Below are positions 36,939 to 48,585 of a stretch of 64,000 bases of DNA, in pieces. The stretch covers positions 30,778,501-30,842,500 of the forward strand of contig NC_092593.1 of assembly GCF_047663525.1 (NCBI RefSeq), given 5' to 3'. Every line of letters begins with the position of its first letter. The first letter of the stretch is position 1. The stretch is from Anas platyrhynchos. Lineage: Eukaryota; Chordata; Aves; Anseriformes; Anatidae. The position numbers and the translations under genes are program-made. Under the pieces are notes generated by a model that had not been told where the DNA came from, searched no databases, and was given only the letters and a program-made list of their open reading frames with translations.

Positions 36939-39440
36939 GCTCAAAGCAGCATTTTTTTTCCTGGATTTTCTCCCATGTCCTTTACCAGAAACATGAGCCT
37001 GAGCTGGGACTTGACGAGATGAGGATCCTTTTCCACTGTCAGAGTTTTTAGGGATCTTAAAATGGGTGCCTAGGGGGGTGGGACTACTCCTGGTGTGGCT
37101 GGAGGCTATTTAATGTGTAGGCTGCTTTCTGCAATTAGTACTGAGCAGGCACCCTGTGCCATGGGCTGGTAGCTAGTGAGGTTTTGTCTGCCATGGATGG
37201 AAAAGCCTGATCTTTTCTACAGTAACTGCTGTTCATGGAGCAGTCTTTTCCAGAGAGCATGCAGGATTTCTGTCTGTCATGTTAGGGAGGTACAATAGAG
37301 AGGAGAATGCTTTTTCTGTGTTTTAGAGGGTTAGACCCGAGTGACTGACAGGTCAGGTGCTGACCTGAGCTTGGTTTCACAGAGGCAGAGGGTCAGATGG
37401 AAACAGGTGGCAATTAGAATGGGTACATCACGTTACATCCGTGGCGGACACCCAGGGATGCTCAGGGGGCTGTGAATCATCCCAGCGTACCATATTTCCC
37501 TCACCAAAGGCAGTCCTCTTTTCTCTGCTACTCTGGCAGCTAAGCCAGGCTCATCATATGGGTATAGTCCCACAGGGAAGGCTTCTTCCATGGTAGGAAC
37601 AGAGCTTCATTCTAAACTCCACCAAACCGAGATTATCTGCATAGCAAATGTGCTTGTATACCAGGATAAAAGCAGCCACATGGGAATTTACAGCAAGATA
37701 TCCAAATGACTGAGAACTCCTGTCCTAAATCCATTCAACTGGTCTCTGCAGACAAATACACAGTGTAGGGATGATATCCTATGCATGCTATTGTATGCTG
37801 AATGAGGCCACCTGTATTTGGAAAACACTGTCTTCTGGTTCCTCTTCCTGTTGCTGGTTGCTTACATCTTTTTAAATAACAGCAATTTCCTACTTGGCAG
37901 CCTGTAGCCCTACTGGACCAATGTATGATTCCTGCAGTGTGGCCATCAACTGATCTAGATCTAGATCTTGATCTCCTCAAGGCTGTGGGTATGGCATCTG
38001 TCCCAGCAGGCCACAAGTCCGTGGGTTTTGGCTCTTTGCATCATATTTTGCCATTCTGTATCATTTCACAACAAGGGGAATGGGAGCATCAGGGCCATTG
38101 CTCAGGTTGACTATTGCTCAGGTTTAATGGTCACCGTGGTGTCCCAGGGCAAGGACACACAGGACGAAAGCCCTGAAAGGACTTCGCAGTGAAATCCCCT
38201 ATACCTCGTGTTCCTGGGAGCTACAATGTCTGTCCCAGCTCACCAGCTCGCCAGGTAAGCGAGACTATGGAAATTATGGTGGGAAATGTAGTCTAGAGGA
38301 AACCCAGCCAGAAAAACTTCTCATGAATAGCAGCACAGCAAAATTGTTGCAGATTCTGGTTAATGCTATACTGACGAAACTTAACATCTCGGCTCGACTT
38401 CACAAACTTAGGCTTTCATCCTAAGGAAGCCAAACTGAAATTAAATATCATTTGGCTTGTTGGCTTCTTTGTTGTTTGCTCCCAAGGAAAGAAGGAACTC
38501 TCTGAAACAGTTCCCTGCAGAAAATTCCAAGTTCGCAGAAATTGCATTTCCCTGCCCGAAAGAGCTATTTCGGTGAGAACTCCCAGTCAGCTCCAAAGCT
38601 CAGTTATTTAGGGGCGAGCTTATGTGGAGATGTCAGCGGTGTAGCCAACTATTAGCTGTTAGCTGCAGAATTTGATCTCTTACATATTTCTCTTTAATAG
38701 AAACAGAGCCATCGACAGACTCGGTGGTTATTTGTGTTTCAGATAACTCCCTGCCCTCAGCTTGGGGAAACCATCATCGTTTCCTTATGCCCAAGGAACG
38801 ATTTATTTAAAGCAATAGTCTCTCCATCTAATAACTACCATAAACAACATGTTGAGATGTCAGAAAGCCCACGGCTGGAGAAAACCTATTTCCTCTGGGA
38901 GGAAGCTGTCCCAGGGGGCATCAGCTGGAGATGGAGCAGTGACTTAGGGTCATGGTACATGTCCCTCTGCTCCTATGGGTGCTCATCTGCTTTTGTTTTT
39001 TCCGTGTCCAGAGAGGACCAGCTCCTCTCGTGTCCCTCCTGGGGACAGAGCTCTGCCCTCTTGGGTGTGACCCAGAAGCCCACAGGGGAAGTGGAGACAC
39101 CTGGTGATGCTGGCATGTGCTTAACAGAGCCAGCAGCTGTGGCCAGGCCTGTAATTTCCCGCAGATCAAAGGCATGGTTGAAAGCAGCTATTTAGCACCG
39201 AGACGGAGCATTTCGGTGTGCATTTCCTGGGCCAAACCCATTTCTTTCCAAGGAAGAGATGTGCTGACCTGACATATCTCCTAGGGCATCTCCAGATGCT
39301 GGGTGAGTGCCATTCCCAGCTGATGACTCCTCCCTGCTCCATGGCTCCTGACACGGGCTCCACGTCACCATCTCCCTTCTCATGGTCCTCAGCTCAAGAC
39401 AGCCCTGGTTAAAACTACCCCTGATATAATATCTTGGGGC

Positions 39441-39532
39441 TTTTTTTTTTTTTTTTTACTTTTTTTTTTTTTTTTTGACTCTGCATGTGGAAGGCAGCTG
39501 TCAATTAGCAGCTGAAAAAAAAAAAAAAAAAA
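39441..39532. repeat. T17-AC-T17 ... A18 inverted homopolymers
   Basis: Two T17 runs (39441-39457 and 39460-39476) are followed 38 bases later by A18 (39515-39532). Either T run can pair with the A run, giving a long hairpin whose loop contains CAGCTGTCAATTAGCAGCTG, itself nearly palindromic. Confidence 0.85.
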
Positions 39533-40679
39533 GCAGCCTGCAGTGCTAATGAGAGCAAACCTAATAGAGACCTCTTCCAAATTGTTCCCATCCATTTTTC
39601 AGGGCTTTTAATTGCTGTCATATTAGGAGAATGCCAGAAGGAAAACACGAGGGAAAAGCCCCATTCAGAGGTAGATTCCTCTCTGCCAGGACTGGCTCAG
39701 AGGCAGCCTCCTCCCCTGAATTTCATTTACAGGAGCTTCTCAAGTCTTCTCCAAAGTTACATTTAGGCCTGGGCCCCAGCCAGCTCCTATAATATTTCCC
39801 CTGCAGCGAGGATGGGAATGGGGGCCCTTCATTTCATACCAACCTCCGCAGCCGTACCGAAGGCTGGGGACGGATGCCATCTCCCACTGTGCTGCATTTT
39901 GTCTCTGTGTTTTGGACAGGATGTAGTTGAAAGGGGGATTATTATCTACGGAAACAGCAACAGCGAGATACTCGATATTTCTAAATTCTTACCCAATAAA
40001 GGCTTCCTAATTATTATGCTGGTAAGGCTAGGTGTGCTGGCCACTGTGGACAGTGAGCAGGCTGATTAAAACACGAGAAATACGGGGATTATTAGAGAGG
40101 GCAGCCACAAGACCGTGCACCACGGCCGCCCCAGCTCGGGGAGCTTCCTGCTGCCTGCGGCTGATAAGGAGGCCCCGAGCCCACAGATTCACCCCGCTGC
40201 CAGTGCCAGGAGGGGACGGGAAGGGAGGGGATGCAGTTTCCTGATGCTCCAGAGCCAGCTGGGATTGAGTTACGTTATTCATTACTGGTTGTTATTACTG
40301 GGTTTGAAATCCCAGCACAGTGCACACTGGGGATGTCCCTTTGCAGGGACGTGGGGAGAAGCAGAGAGGGACACAGCTGCTCACATCAGCTGTGGGGGTG
40401 TTGGGATGGTGCTGGTGGCCAGGATGTGGTGAGGGGGCTCCTAAGATGTTACAGCCCTTGGGGCAAAGGGGCTACACATCCCTTTGAGGTCCTCCTAGCC
40501 AAAAAAGCCTCTCCTCCCCATGACGCTCGGCCCTTCCTGCATCTCACCAGCATGGCCTGAGTAGGGGCTTTAAAGGCACCAAGCGTGCCTTTATGACCTC
40601 GGGACAGTAGCAGCACAGCAAAATAAACTTTCCCCAGCTGCACCCTCCTGGAAACCAGCCTGCTCAGGAGTGCAACATC

Positions 40680-41110
40680 CCGGCTGAAACTCCCGCAGCA
40701 CACTGTGGGTTGCTCCATCCACCAGTCCGCGCGAGATGAAGCCCGTTTCCCCCCCAGATTCCTGGAATACCAAACGCCGGGGAGGACCCGGAGCATTCCC
40801 CCAGGTCCAAGCTCCATCTGTCCCAGACTGAGCTCACCCAGACCATCTGCGGGGTCACGATCCGCAGCGCTGCCGACAGCGCACGTGTGTGCACGCGGGG
40901 TGACGATGGGGCCGGAGCGGTCCGAGCCAGCCATCTGTTCCACTAAACGCCACGTGTGCTCACTGTTTTTAACAGGGAACTGAGCAAAACAACCCCTCGT
41001 GAGGCAACAGCTCGCCAAGTCCTCAAAAATCATCCTGGGCAGAAAGGTAAAGGGGGCAGAGAGCTGGTGCTGCGCAGCGAGGGAGAGCCGGACACGCACA
41101 CCGGGGCTGT
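40680..41110. promoter_or_regulatory. orphan CpG-dense block with two CACGTG E-boxes
   Basis: Counting by eye gives about 22 CpG in the 230 bases from 40,727, close to random expectation for its ~62% G+C, while flanking DNA is CpG-poor. It contains CACGTG at 40882-40887 and at 40951-40956. An acceptor-like tgtttttaacag (ending 40975) and a donor-like AAG/gtaaag (41047) bracket a 71-base exon-like piece on the + strand. It may be a promoter of a non-coding RNA or an enhancer; an unannotated gene cannot be excluded. A 230-codon open frame on the minus strand crosses it without any recognisable domain. Confidence 0.4.
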
Positions 41111-41811
41111 TCACAGCTTTCCAGCACCACAGGGAGGACACAGCCCTGGCCGAGAGGGCAAGCTGCAGGAGGGCTCTGCTTTATTTATGCTCAATATGTG
41201 CCGAGGAGAAGCAGGGGACACAAATCCAGGAGCTGGGCAGGTTCAGGAAGGCAGCACTCAGAGAGACCTTAGGAGACATCCAGGAGCAGAGCCAGGTTTC
41301 AGGTACAGAATGATTTATATATTTATTTATTTGCATATGGTTTGGGGTTTTTTTTCTTAGCAGCAGTGCTTCCATTTTTCTGCTTGGCCACCTGCTCTAA
41401 GGACAGCCGCCTGAGGTCTCACACCTGTGTGTGGTTAGCGTTTAAAGCAGACCTAGGTTAAAAGTGGACTTCTCCACATGCCAGAGGAGGGGAAACATCT
41501 TCCCTCAGTGCTAGCAAGCAGCAGGACAGACCTTGGGGCAGCAGGACAGGGTCTGGGGACACCAAATTGTCACTCCATCCCCAGCTGCTCTTCATCCAGA
41601 CCCTGTTTTCCCTAAGCCCTTTATTCTCATGGATGTTATTAGGTGGCAGAAACCCTGTGCTTGCTGACATCCAAGCCTTGTCTTGGCTGCAAGAGGAGCT
41701 GATTTCTCCCACCGCCTACCAGGTGGATGCAGCACGATGTGGCAGCCCTTCCCGTGACAGCTTTTCCATGCTGGAAGGCTGTTATCATGCCCCTCTGCCT
41801 TGCTATCCCGG
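41111..41811. other. intergenic, no gene seen
   Basis: Unique sequence with an ATTT stretch and a perfect ATTTGCAT octamer (41329-41336) beside a T-run. No exon. Confidence 0.65.
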
Positions 41812-42000
41812 GCTAGACTAAACACAGCCAACTGCCTCATCCGTCCCTCGTAGCTCATGGCTTCTCAGCCTCTTGTCACTCTTGCTGGCTGTCTCTGGAT
41901 TGTCTCCAAGTTGCCTCCGTCTTTCTTGCTGTCAGCCCTATTAAATTTGGGTGCTTGCATCACGGTGGGGCTCAGCACCACCGCCAGGCGTGGGCTAAGA
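41812..42000 (-). mobile_element. diverged CR1 LINE fragment
   Basis: The order of motifs matches the minus-strand CR1 internal region: ctagactaaacacagccaac, then tcgtagctcatggcttctca, then tctctggattgtctccaagt, then gtctttcttgctgtcagccc, then a degraded ggtggggctcagcaccaccg. Each is a decayed form of the usual antisense CR1 phrases (aggctgaacaaccccag, ctcataggacttgtgctcca, tctctggacacgctccag, gtctttcttgtagtgagggg, ggtgcggcctcaccag). Recognised by eye only. Confidence 0.6.
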
Positions 42001-45000
42001 CATGACAACTCCGGCAACGCCAAGTGGGGAGAAGAAATGCAGCGAGCCCTCCAGGTTTATGTCAGCGAAGCAGAACAACAAGAAGTGATTGCTTCCAAGA
42101 AACCTCCCTGAAACCTGCGATCCAAAATACTTTCCATGCCTCTGTTGCTCAACAGCATGCCAGCATTCTCCAGGGGAAATGGTTTTCTTTCCATGGAGCG
42201 CAGCGCTTTCACGGCACTCCTCGGGAAAGGGAGAGGTACTGGTGACTGCAGGGTTTTGGGGCCATTCACTAATGGGATGTGGTCTCCATTTCCTCCCGTC
42301 CTATCCCGGGTGCCCCTTGGTCAGGAGGTAGGGATGGTGACACTGATGTTGTCCTGTTGTTCCCTGCAGTAGACTGCTCCTGACAGCTATGAGTCCTTCT
42401 GGGAACGTGTTAGGGTTACTTCATCTCCCTGCACTTCCCCAGGCCTCCAGGCAAAGGGCTGGCTCACTCTCTGGGCTCGGCAGAAATGGTTGATGTCTGT
42501 CACAGCTCTGTTGCTGCTACTTTTTCAGGTTTTGGTCAAAAAGCAGTGAAAGCCCCCCAAAATGTGAAAGATGAAGGTTCGGGCTTGTCTCCTCTGTGGG
42601 TACAAATTGACCCAAGCTCGTTGACTTCAACAGAGCTGTGGAGGCACTTTTATAATCAGCTCTATAAATAAAGGGTCAGGGAAAAATGATGAATGAGACC
42701 TGGAGTTATCTATCCAGCCAGGGTGGATTACTCACAGGCACTGTGCGTAACTGATCTTGAAAATAAATTCCAGCTAAATACTTTAAAAACTTGAAGGAGG
42801 GGGGGAGTGGAGGTGAAACAAGCTGAGCTTCAGGCAGCCCTTAAAATTAACTCTTCCAACCTCTGTCCAGCAGCAGAAGAGGAGAAATCTGTCCCGTGTG
42901 TCCCTTCACAAAGAGCAGGCTGTGGTGGGTGAAAAGTCAGCAGTTGACCTCTGCTTATTGACACCTGCTTGGGCTTCCAAGGGCAAATTCAGTCCCCGTC
43001 GCATTTTCAGGGCATTTTCCAGCCAGCTCCACTTGGAGAGATGTTAGGGCAGACACGAGGGCTACGAAAATCCAGCTCCAGAGATGTGCTTCATCAGGAC
43101 AAAGCTGAACTTAATTAGGGCTGCCTGGAAGGTTTTCTCTGCAAAGCTCCCCTCATGCAAAACAGAGCTTGAGTCGAAGAGGGAAGATTATTAGGGATTT
43201 TAGAAACAGGGTGGATGCTGTCATCGAAAATGCATTCTTCAAACAAATGCTCCTTTGGGGGCTTTGAAGTGCTTCAGTTATTTATTCATTCGACTGTCAA
43301 TGAAACATTTTTACAGAAAACTGCTCTAGCAATGGAGCCTTTCCAGGCATGGTGGGGTGATGGATTGCTGTTCTGTATGAAAATCAGTTAAAATTTCTCA
43401 GCCTTCCATTCAAACAGGAGACTTCTATCACTGGCACAGCAGTTGATCAAATCACCATCATGCTTTAAACTCAACAACCTCCAGTAACCTAATAAAGATA
43501 TATTTAAAATGTATATGACTGGTTATATGTAATTTAACAAATGTATTCCTCCTGCTCCTTAGCCTGACTTTACACAGAAGACATTTTAACAGCTTGAGTG
43601 ATGTTGCTTTTATGATGCGCGAGTCATTTTACCAAACAGCATGATAAAAGTTTGCTCAGGCAGGAATTTCATTAACTTCAGGGTCCTTGTTGCACTTAGC
43701 GGCATTGCTCTTGGCATGCAAGAATAATGGGTTCCAGGGCCTGGAATCTCCATTATTTTCCATCCACTTTATTTAAAAACCATTGGACGGATTATAAAAG
43801 GCTGCTAAACAATGAACATGCTGTTGTTGCTTATTGCTTGTTGCTGTGCCCAGATGTTTGGTGTTGCAGGGTTCCCTAAGAACACTTCGGGGTGCCACAG
43901 AAGGAAAGGCATTCGGTAGAACAATTCCTAATTGTTATGATTTATTTATTTTTTTGGCCCTCTCCTGCTGAAATGTGGCTGCACCTCTTCCCTTCCAGCC
44001 ATGCACACAATGTGCGAGGGGGACAGAGGGGTGTGATGGGGTCTGGGGGTGCAGGATCACCAGCCCTATGCCTCCCCAGCCTGCATTAAGGTCGGTACCA
44101 TACAAAGTGACCACGTGCATGGTGCCCACCTGCTTTTTTTAAAAAAAAAAACTTTCAGGAGATGGAAACTGAACTCTGGACTCCCTTGGGCACCTTGAAA
44201 TATATATTTATGGGCGAGGGATGAATAGTGCCTTGTAGTGGCCATGTTGTCAGAGCCCACAAGCTGGCTCTGCTCCGCTTGCCAGCCTTTTTATGGGTCC
44301 CTGCTCCATGGTTAGTGTAAATTAGAGAAGACTCCAAAATAAATAGCCTCCTTCTGTGCTCATGAGCAGGTCATGCACGTGGGGAATGCCACGTACTGTA
44401 AATAAATGGCTAATAAAAGCACAGTGTTCTTGCAGAATAAATAGCTCGGTGGCTTAAATTAAATAGTTACGTCCACAGCCGGTGAAATATGGAGATGCTG
44501 GGTCTGTCCCAAAATACCTTCCTGGGGAGTGGGTTCTGGAAAATTTGGGAATTAAGGTATAAATTATTAAGGCTAAAACACATCAGCATGGCAAAACACA
44601 GGCTAACGCAGGGAAAGCCACTCGCCGTAACAGTGACATTCAAAGAAGCGGGGAAAGTAGCAATTTAGTAATAATTTGCTAAAATTACATATTTTTTTTT
44701 GCATTCAGCTTTCGCTGACGGACTTTTCAAGATCATTAAATAAATGTCACAGGAACTCTGGAGGTGGCGAGTAATCAGAGCAACTGGGAGAGCTGAAACG
44801 GCTGCAAGGGCAAAGAAAATATTTTGCAAAGGAAACATCGCTGAACTCTTCCACGGAAGACAAAGGAGGTGAAAAAGGAGAAACTTTCTGTTTCATTTTG
44901 AATGGATATTTTTCCGCTCATGTTGCTTTCCGGAAGACAAAAAAATGTCAGCAGAAATGCTTTCATCAAAAGGTAATTCTGCTCGAAATGTCTGGCGGGT

Positions 45001-48000
45001 GAAGAGAGGCTTTCATCTCTCGGCTCTCCCCGCTGACGGCCGGGACAAGTCACCTTTTCCAGCAGGGGAGCTGGGATGGAGCGAGCTGTTTTTTTCAGGG
45101 ACACCGGCATCGAGCTGTCCTTGAGGTCAGGCCTTTTTTGCCGGGCACACGCAGTGCTCTGTGCCAGCTCACAGGCAGAAGTATAAGTGGAATTTAGGGA
45201 GCTTATTTATTGGCCTCCTGCTCCAGCCCTTAGTCTGGAAACCATTTGAGGAAAATTGATCGAATGATTATGTTATGAGTTGTGCTCTTGCCGTTGTTAT
45301 TGTCATAAACTCTTACAGTTCCTCATTTATGGAGTGTGCATGTCTCTTTTTTTTTTTTTTTTTCTTTTAGCCCAGGAATTATTTTAATGCTGGATGATAC
45401 TGCTTCAGCCTTTCTCACAGCCACCTTCCCTTTATCGATTATTCTATTCCTTTCAAACCGAACGGCACAGCCTGTGCTAGAAGCCCATCTCCCCACACTG
45501 CTCTCATGTTATTGATGTAAAACCGGCTGTTTCCAGACAGAAGCAGAGCACAGACCCAGGGACAGTGTTCCCCAAACCCCACAGAAACATCCTCCCATCA
45601 GGCTGATTGAGGAATTAAGAAGAAGTCACAAAACCCACTGTGAGAGAATTAAATCGGAGCGGACAATGGCAATGCTAATTGCCTGGCAAGCTTTTACTCA
45701 GCACTCAGAGGATTTTTTTTCCAGCTGGCTATGTCCAGCCTTATCCCTCCCGGCACGGAGGCAGGTTTACAATGGGATTACGCTGGCTGTGGCTCTCTGC
45801 CCCTTTGCCAAACGGCTCCTTTCGGATGTCTCCCAGCATCAGAGGGCTCACGCGTGTCTAGCACTGGGAAACCCACCCTTAAGGACCTACATTTAACCTC
45901 CTCTTTAATCCCTTTTTCCCTCGTGCACCTCCTCTGATGATGCTCAGTCCCTTGGGAAATGCCCAGAGATGCTACATGTTGACTTGGTCAGGGTCCACTC
46001 GATTTGGTTTTGGCATATATAGTGCCACAAGGAAAATCCTGGTAAAAACTAACATTTTGAGATGCCAAGAGGAGGTGAAGTGCTGCAGGAGCATCTTTGC
46101 CATGCCCCCAGCCTCTGCTCCTGATGCCCAGTCCCTGTCACACGATGCTACTGCCCAGAACCCCTCTGCTCTTCACTATACCCTTCTCCTTTTGCTCTCC
46201 TCCAACTTCTTTTTCCTAAAAATTCATTTTACATAAACTCCCCATCTCACCCAGCACCAGCCAGCTGGCCTGACCTTCCTGGGAGAAATTAATGAGGGAT
46301 AAAACCCAACCGTGCTGCAGATAAAGGCTCATCCGAAGCCTCTCCAGCTTCACGCTTGCCTTAGACCCCAGTGGAGGGTATTGGGGGGAGCGAGGAGAAA
46401 TATCAGGATTCCTTTACGGGGAGCAGAAGACCACGGGGCATCATGCTGGGCATGTGGGTTGGGGTGGATGGGCTCCATCCTCGCCAGGTCACCACATCCT
46501 GACTCCGTGCACAGGGCACGGGGAGGCTTTGGCAGTGGGCAAACCCCCTGCAGTTGATGGAAGACTTGCTTTGCAGTTAAACAAAGCCTCTCCCGGAGCC
46601 TGCTTGCCCTCCCCAAGGAACAAAATATTTATACAAATGTATCAGGCTTGTTATAAAACCCAAACTTCTCTAATGAAAAACTTTTGCTCGGAGAAGCAAA
46701 CTCCCCGGCTTTGCGGTGAGGGATCCCGGGCAGGCATTTCGCCGGGTGACCGCAGGGAGAGGGACTGCAGATCTGTTTCCACCTGCTGCTTCCTCAGGGA
46801 GCAAAAATAATCTCCTTGCTCTCGGATCCTGCCACCACCTCTAACTGAGCTCATCGCTGCCCGCCGGCACTCGCTGCTTCGCAGTGACAGCTCTGGCGTG
46901 GGCTTTGACCGCACAGAGAGCCCACTGTAAACAGAGAAATTCGGGCCAAAACTAGGCTGATGAACAGCCTCCATGTGTAAAAACCTGTCATTTTCCATGA
47001 GTGTTTGCAAACGGAAGGGTCTTCATCTTTCCTCCCTGGTTTCTATTTCTTCTGTTGTTTTTTCCATGAAATAAAAGGAGAGGGAAAAGAGAACATTTGT
47101 TGTTTTGGTTTGCCTGATGGAGTTAGATTCCTTTCCCTGAGATTTTTTTTTTTCCTCTCGCTTTGTATCCACCTCGCTTCCTTTTCAGAACCGCCTTATT
47201 CCAGCATTTATGGAAACTATGTGGCAGAAGACCAGAAGGATTTTTTTTTCCCCTGTCCTTGCTTCAAGAGGTACTTCCCCTGCAGTCATGTCTACAAAGA
47301 CAAGTGGAAATTTGGGATGGAAAGGACATGTTGTGTTGTCTTTTGTGCTCCTGCCAAGGCAAGATCTACCTGTATGGTAGATCTTCCCAGGAAAGGAAGC
47401 TTTGGTTTTAGCTTTACCCTTATCTGCTTCTGCTGCCCCTGTGCTTGCACCCCTGTAAAATGACCTGAGAACATCCCCTTGCTACGTGCATGCACCAAAC
47501 CCAGTAAAATCCACCTGAAATCACAAAGGTTAAGCATTTTAAGTCCCAGTTTAAAGCCTCTGTGTTTGCCTGAACAGAGTGTCTGCTTCCACACTGCTCA
47601 CCCTGCAGGGCTGATCACACTCCAGCTGCATTAGCAAGGGCAAAAATCTGTTCAGCTGCACACAACCAGCACAGCATAAAGACTTTTGCTGATGCCGGCT
47701 GGGATCCTGCTTTGGCAGCTCCTTGTCTGTTGTTTTTTTCATGTGCACACAGTGCAAAGGCTTGGAGGGAAATGCTGACATTGAGGACAGGCAGCAAACT
47801 GCTTGGTGCAGCAGAGCATCAGCACCTCGCTCATGCTCCCCCCGTTGGGGGGATGCTCACGGGGACCCCTGCGTGGCGAGCACACCTGGATGGAGGGGCC
47901 AGCTGTTAACAGAAGACAAAGGACCCATTGCAGAGTGGGTTTGGAGTAACTGGGACCAAATTCTGGCAGCTCATTGCAAGCATCAAGGCCGCTCCTGTGC

Positions 48001-48469
48001 CAGCAGCGATGGGTGACGTGCCCGAACACTGTGCACGGGCACAGGCAGGTGGCTGGGGCTTGGGAAGGAGCCGTAACGAGGCATCACAGACACAAGGTCT
48101 TCTTTGTCAGGATGTCATGGAGAGGGAGACAGAAGAAGGAGAAGAGTGACTGCGGGAGAGGCTTGAGCACAGCTGCCTGGACTCCTTACCCCCCGCAGAT
48201 CAAAGCCCGCCTTTCTAATTGCGCCTGTTATTACGCTCACCCAAACGCTCTCCCAGAGTCCCGGAGGCTTTGCAGGGGGAACAGGTGTTTGCAACACGCA
48301 TGCGATTACAGGAGATTAGCGGGTTTAAAAGCCTGCCCTGGGAGACACTGTCATGCATCATGCTCCCGTCACGACGGCCAGGAGGTTTGCTGGCATGGGG
48401 TTGGGGACAATGCCATGGGGCAGCCTTGGGCAGAGGCATGTCCTCACCCCATTCCCCAAAATGCTCCCA
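42001..48469. other. intergenic, no gene seen
   Basis: Unique DNA. A T7A11 step (44134-44151) and a T-run at about 45349-45363 are the main low-complexity pieces. The AT-rich block 43480-43850 has an isolated TATAAAAGG (43793-43801) and a reverse CCAAT box (ATTGG at 43782-43786), but no gene follows. The block 45200-45340 also looks like conserved non-coding DNA. Open frames near 47.0-48.6 kb (152 and 217 codons, + strand) lack domains. Confidence 0.65.
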
Positions 48470-48577
48470 TGCTGGGCAAAGGATGCCCCTTCTATTCCCC
48501 CAAATTTCCCCCCAAACACCCTGTGCTGGACTTGGGATTTCCCCTTCTCCATTCCCCCAAATCTAGGGGATTTCTGG
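48470..48577. repeat. 54-base tandem duplication with kappaB-like motifs
   Basis: Two diverged copies start at TGCTGGGCAAAG (48470) and TGCTGGACTTGG (48524), both continuing into CCCCTTCT.(C)ATTCCCCCAAAT. The second copy contains GGGATTTCCC (48534-48543), a perfect GGGRNWYYCC match. GGGATTTCTG (48567-48576) and GGGATTTCCA (48576-48585) follow. The open frame across it gives Pro-rich sequence only because of the C-rich units. Confidence 0.6.
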
Positions 48578-48585
48578 GATTTCCA

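Larger units (their letters stand above)
35809..40670. other. intergenic, no gene seen
   Basis: Unique DNA apart from the GATA/GATG microsatellite (36860-36938), a perfect GATCTAGATCTAGATC palindrome (37952-37967), and T/A runs (39441-39532). The block 38340-38720 has forkhead-like (TTGTTTGC) and Sox-like (CTTTGTTG) motifs in non-repetitive AT-rich DNA. No credible exon. Confidence 0.7.

Noticed and set aside
37700..38200. Possible solo LTR
   Set aside because: No matching TG...CA ends, target-site duplication or polyadenylation layout could be found.
40449..41141. 230-codon open frame on the minus strand
   Set aside because: No recognisable domain, lies across a G+C-rich block where stops are rare by chance, and overlaps other open frames on both strands.
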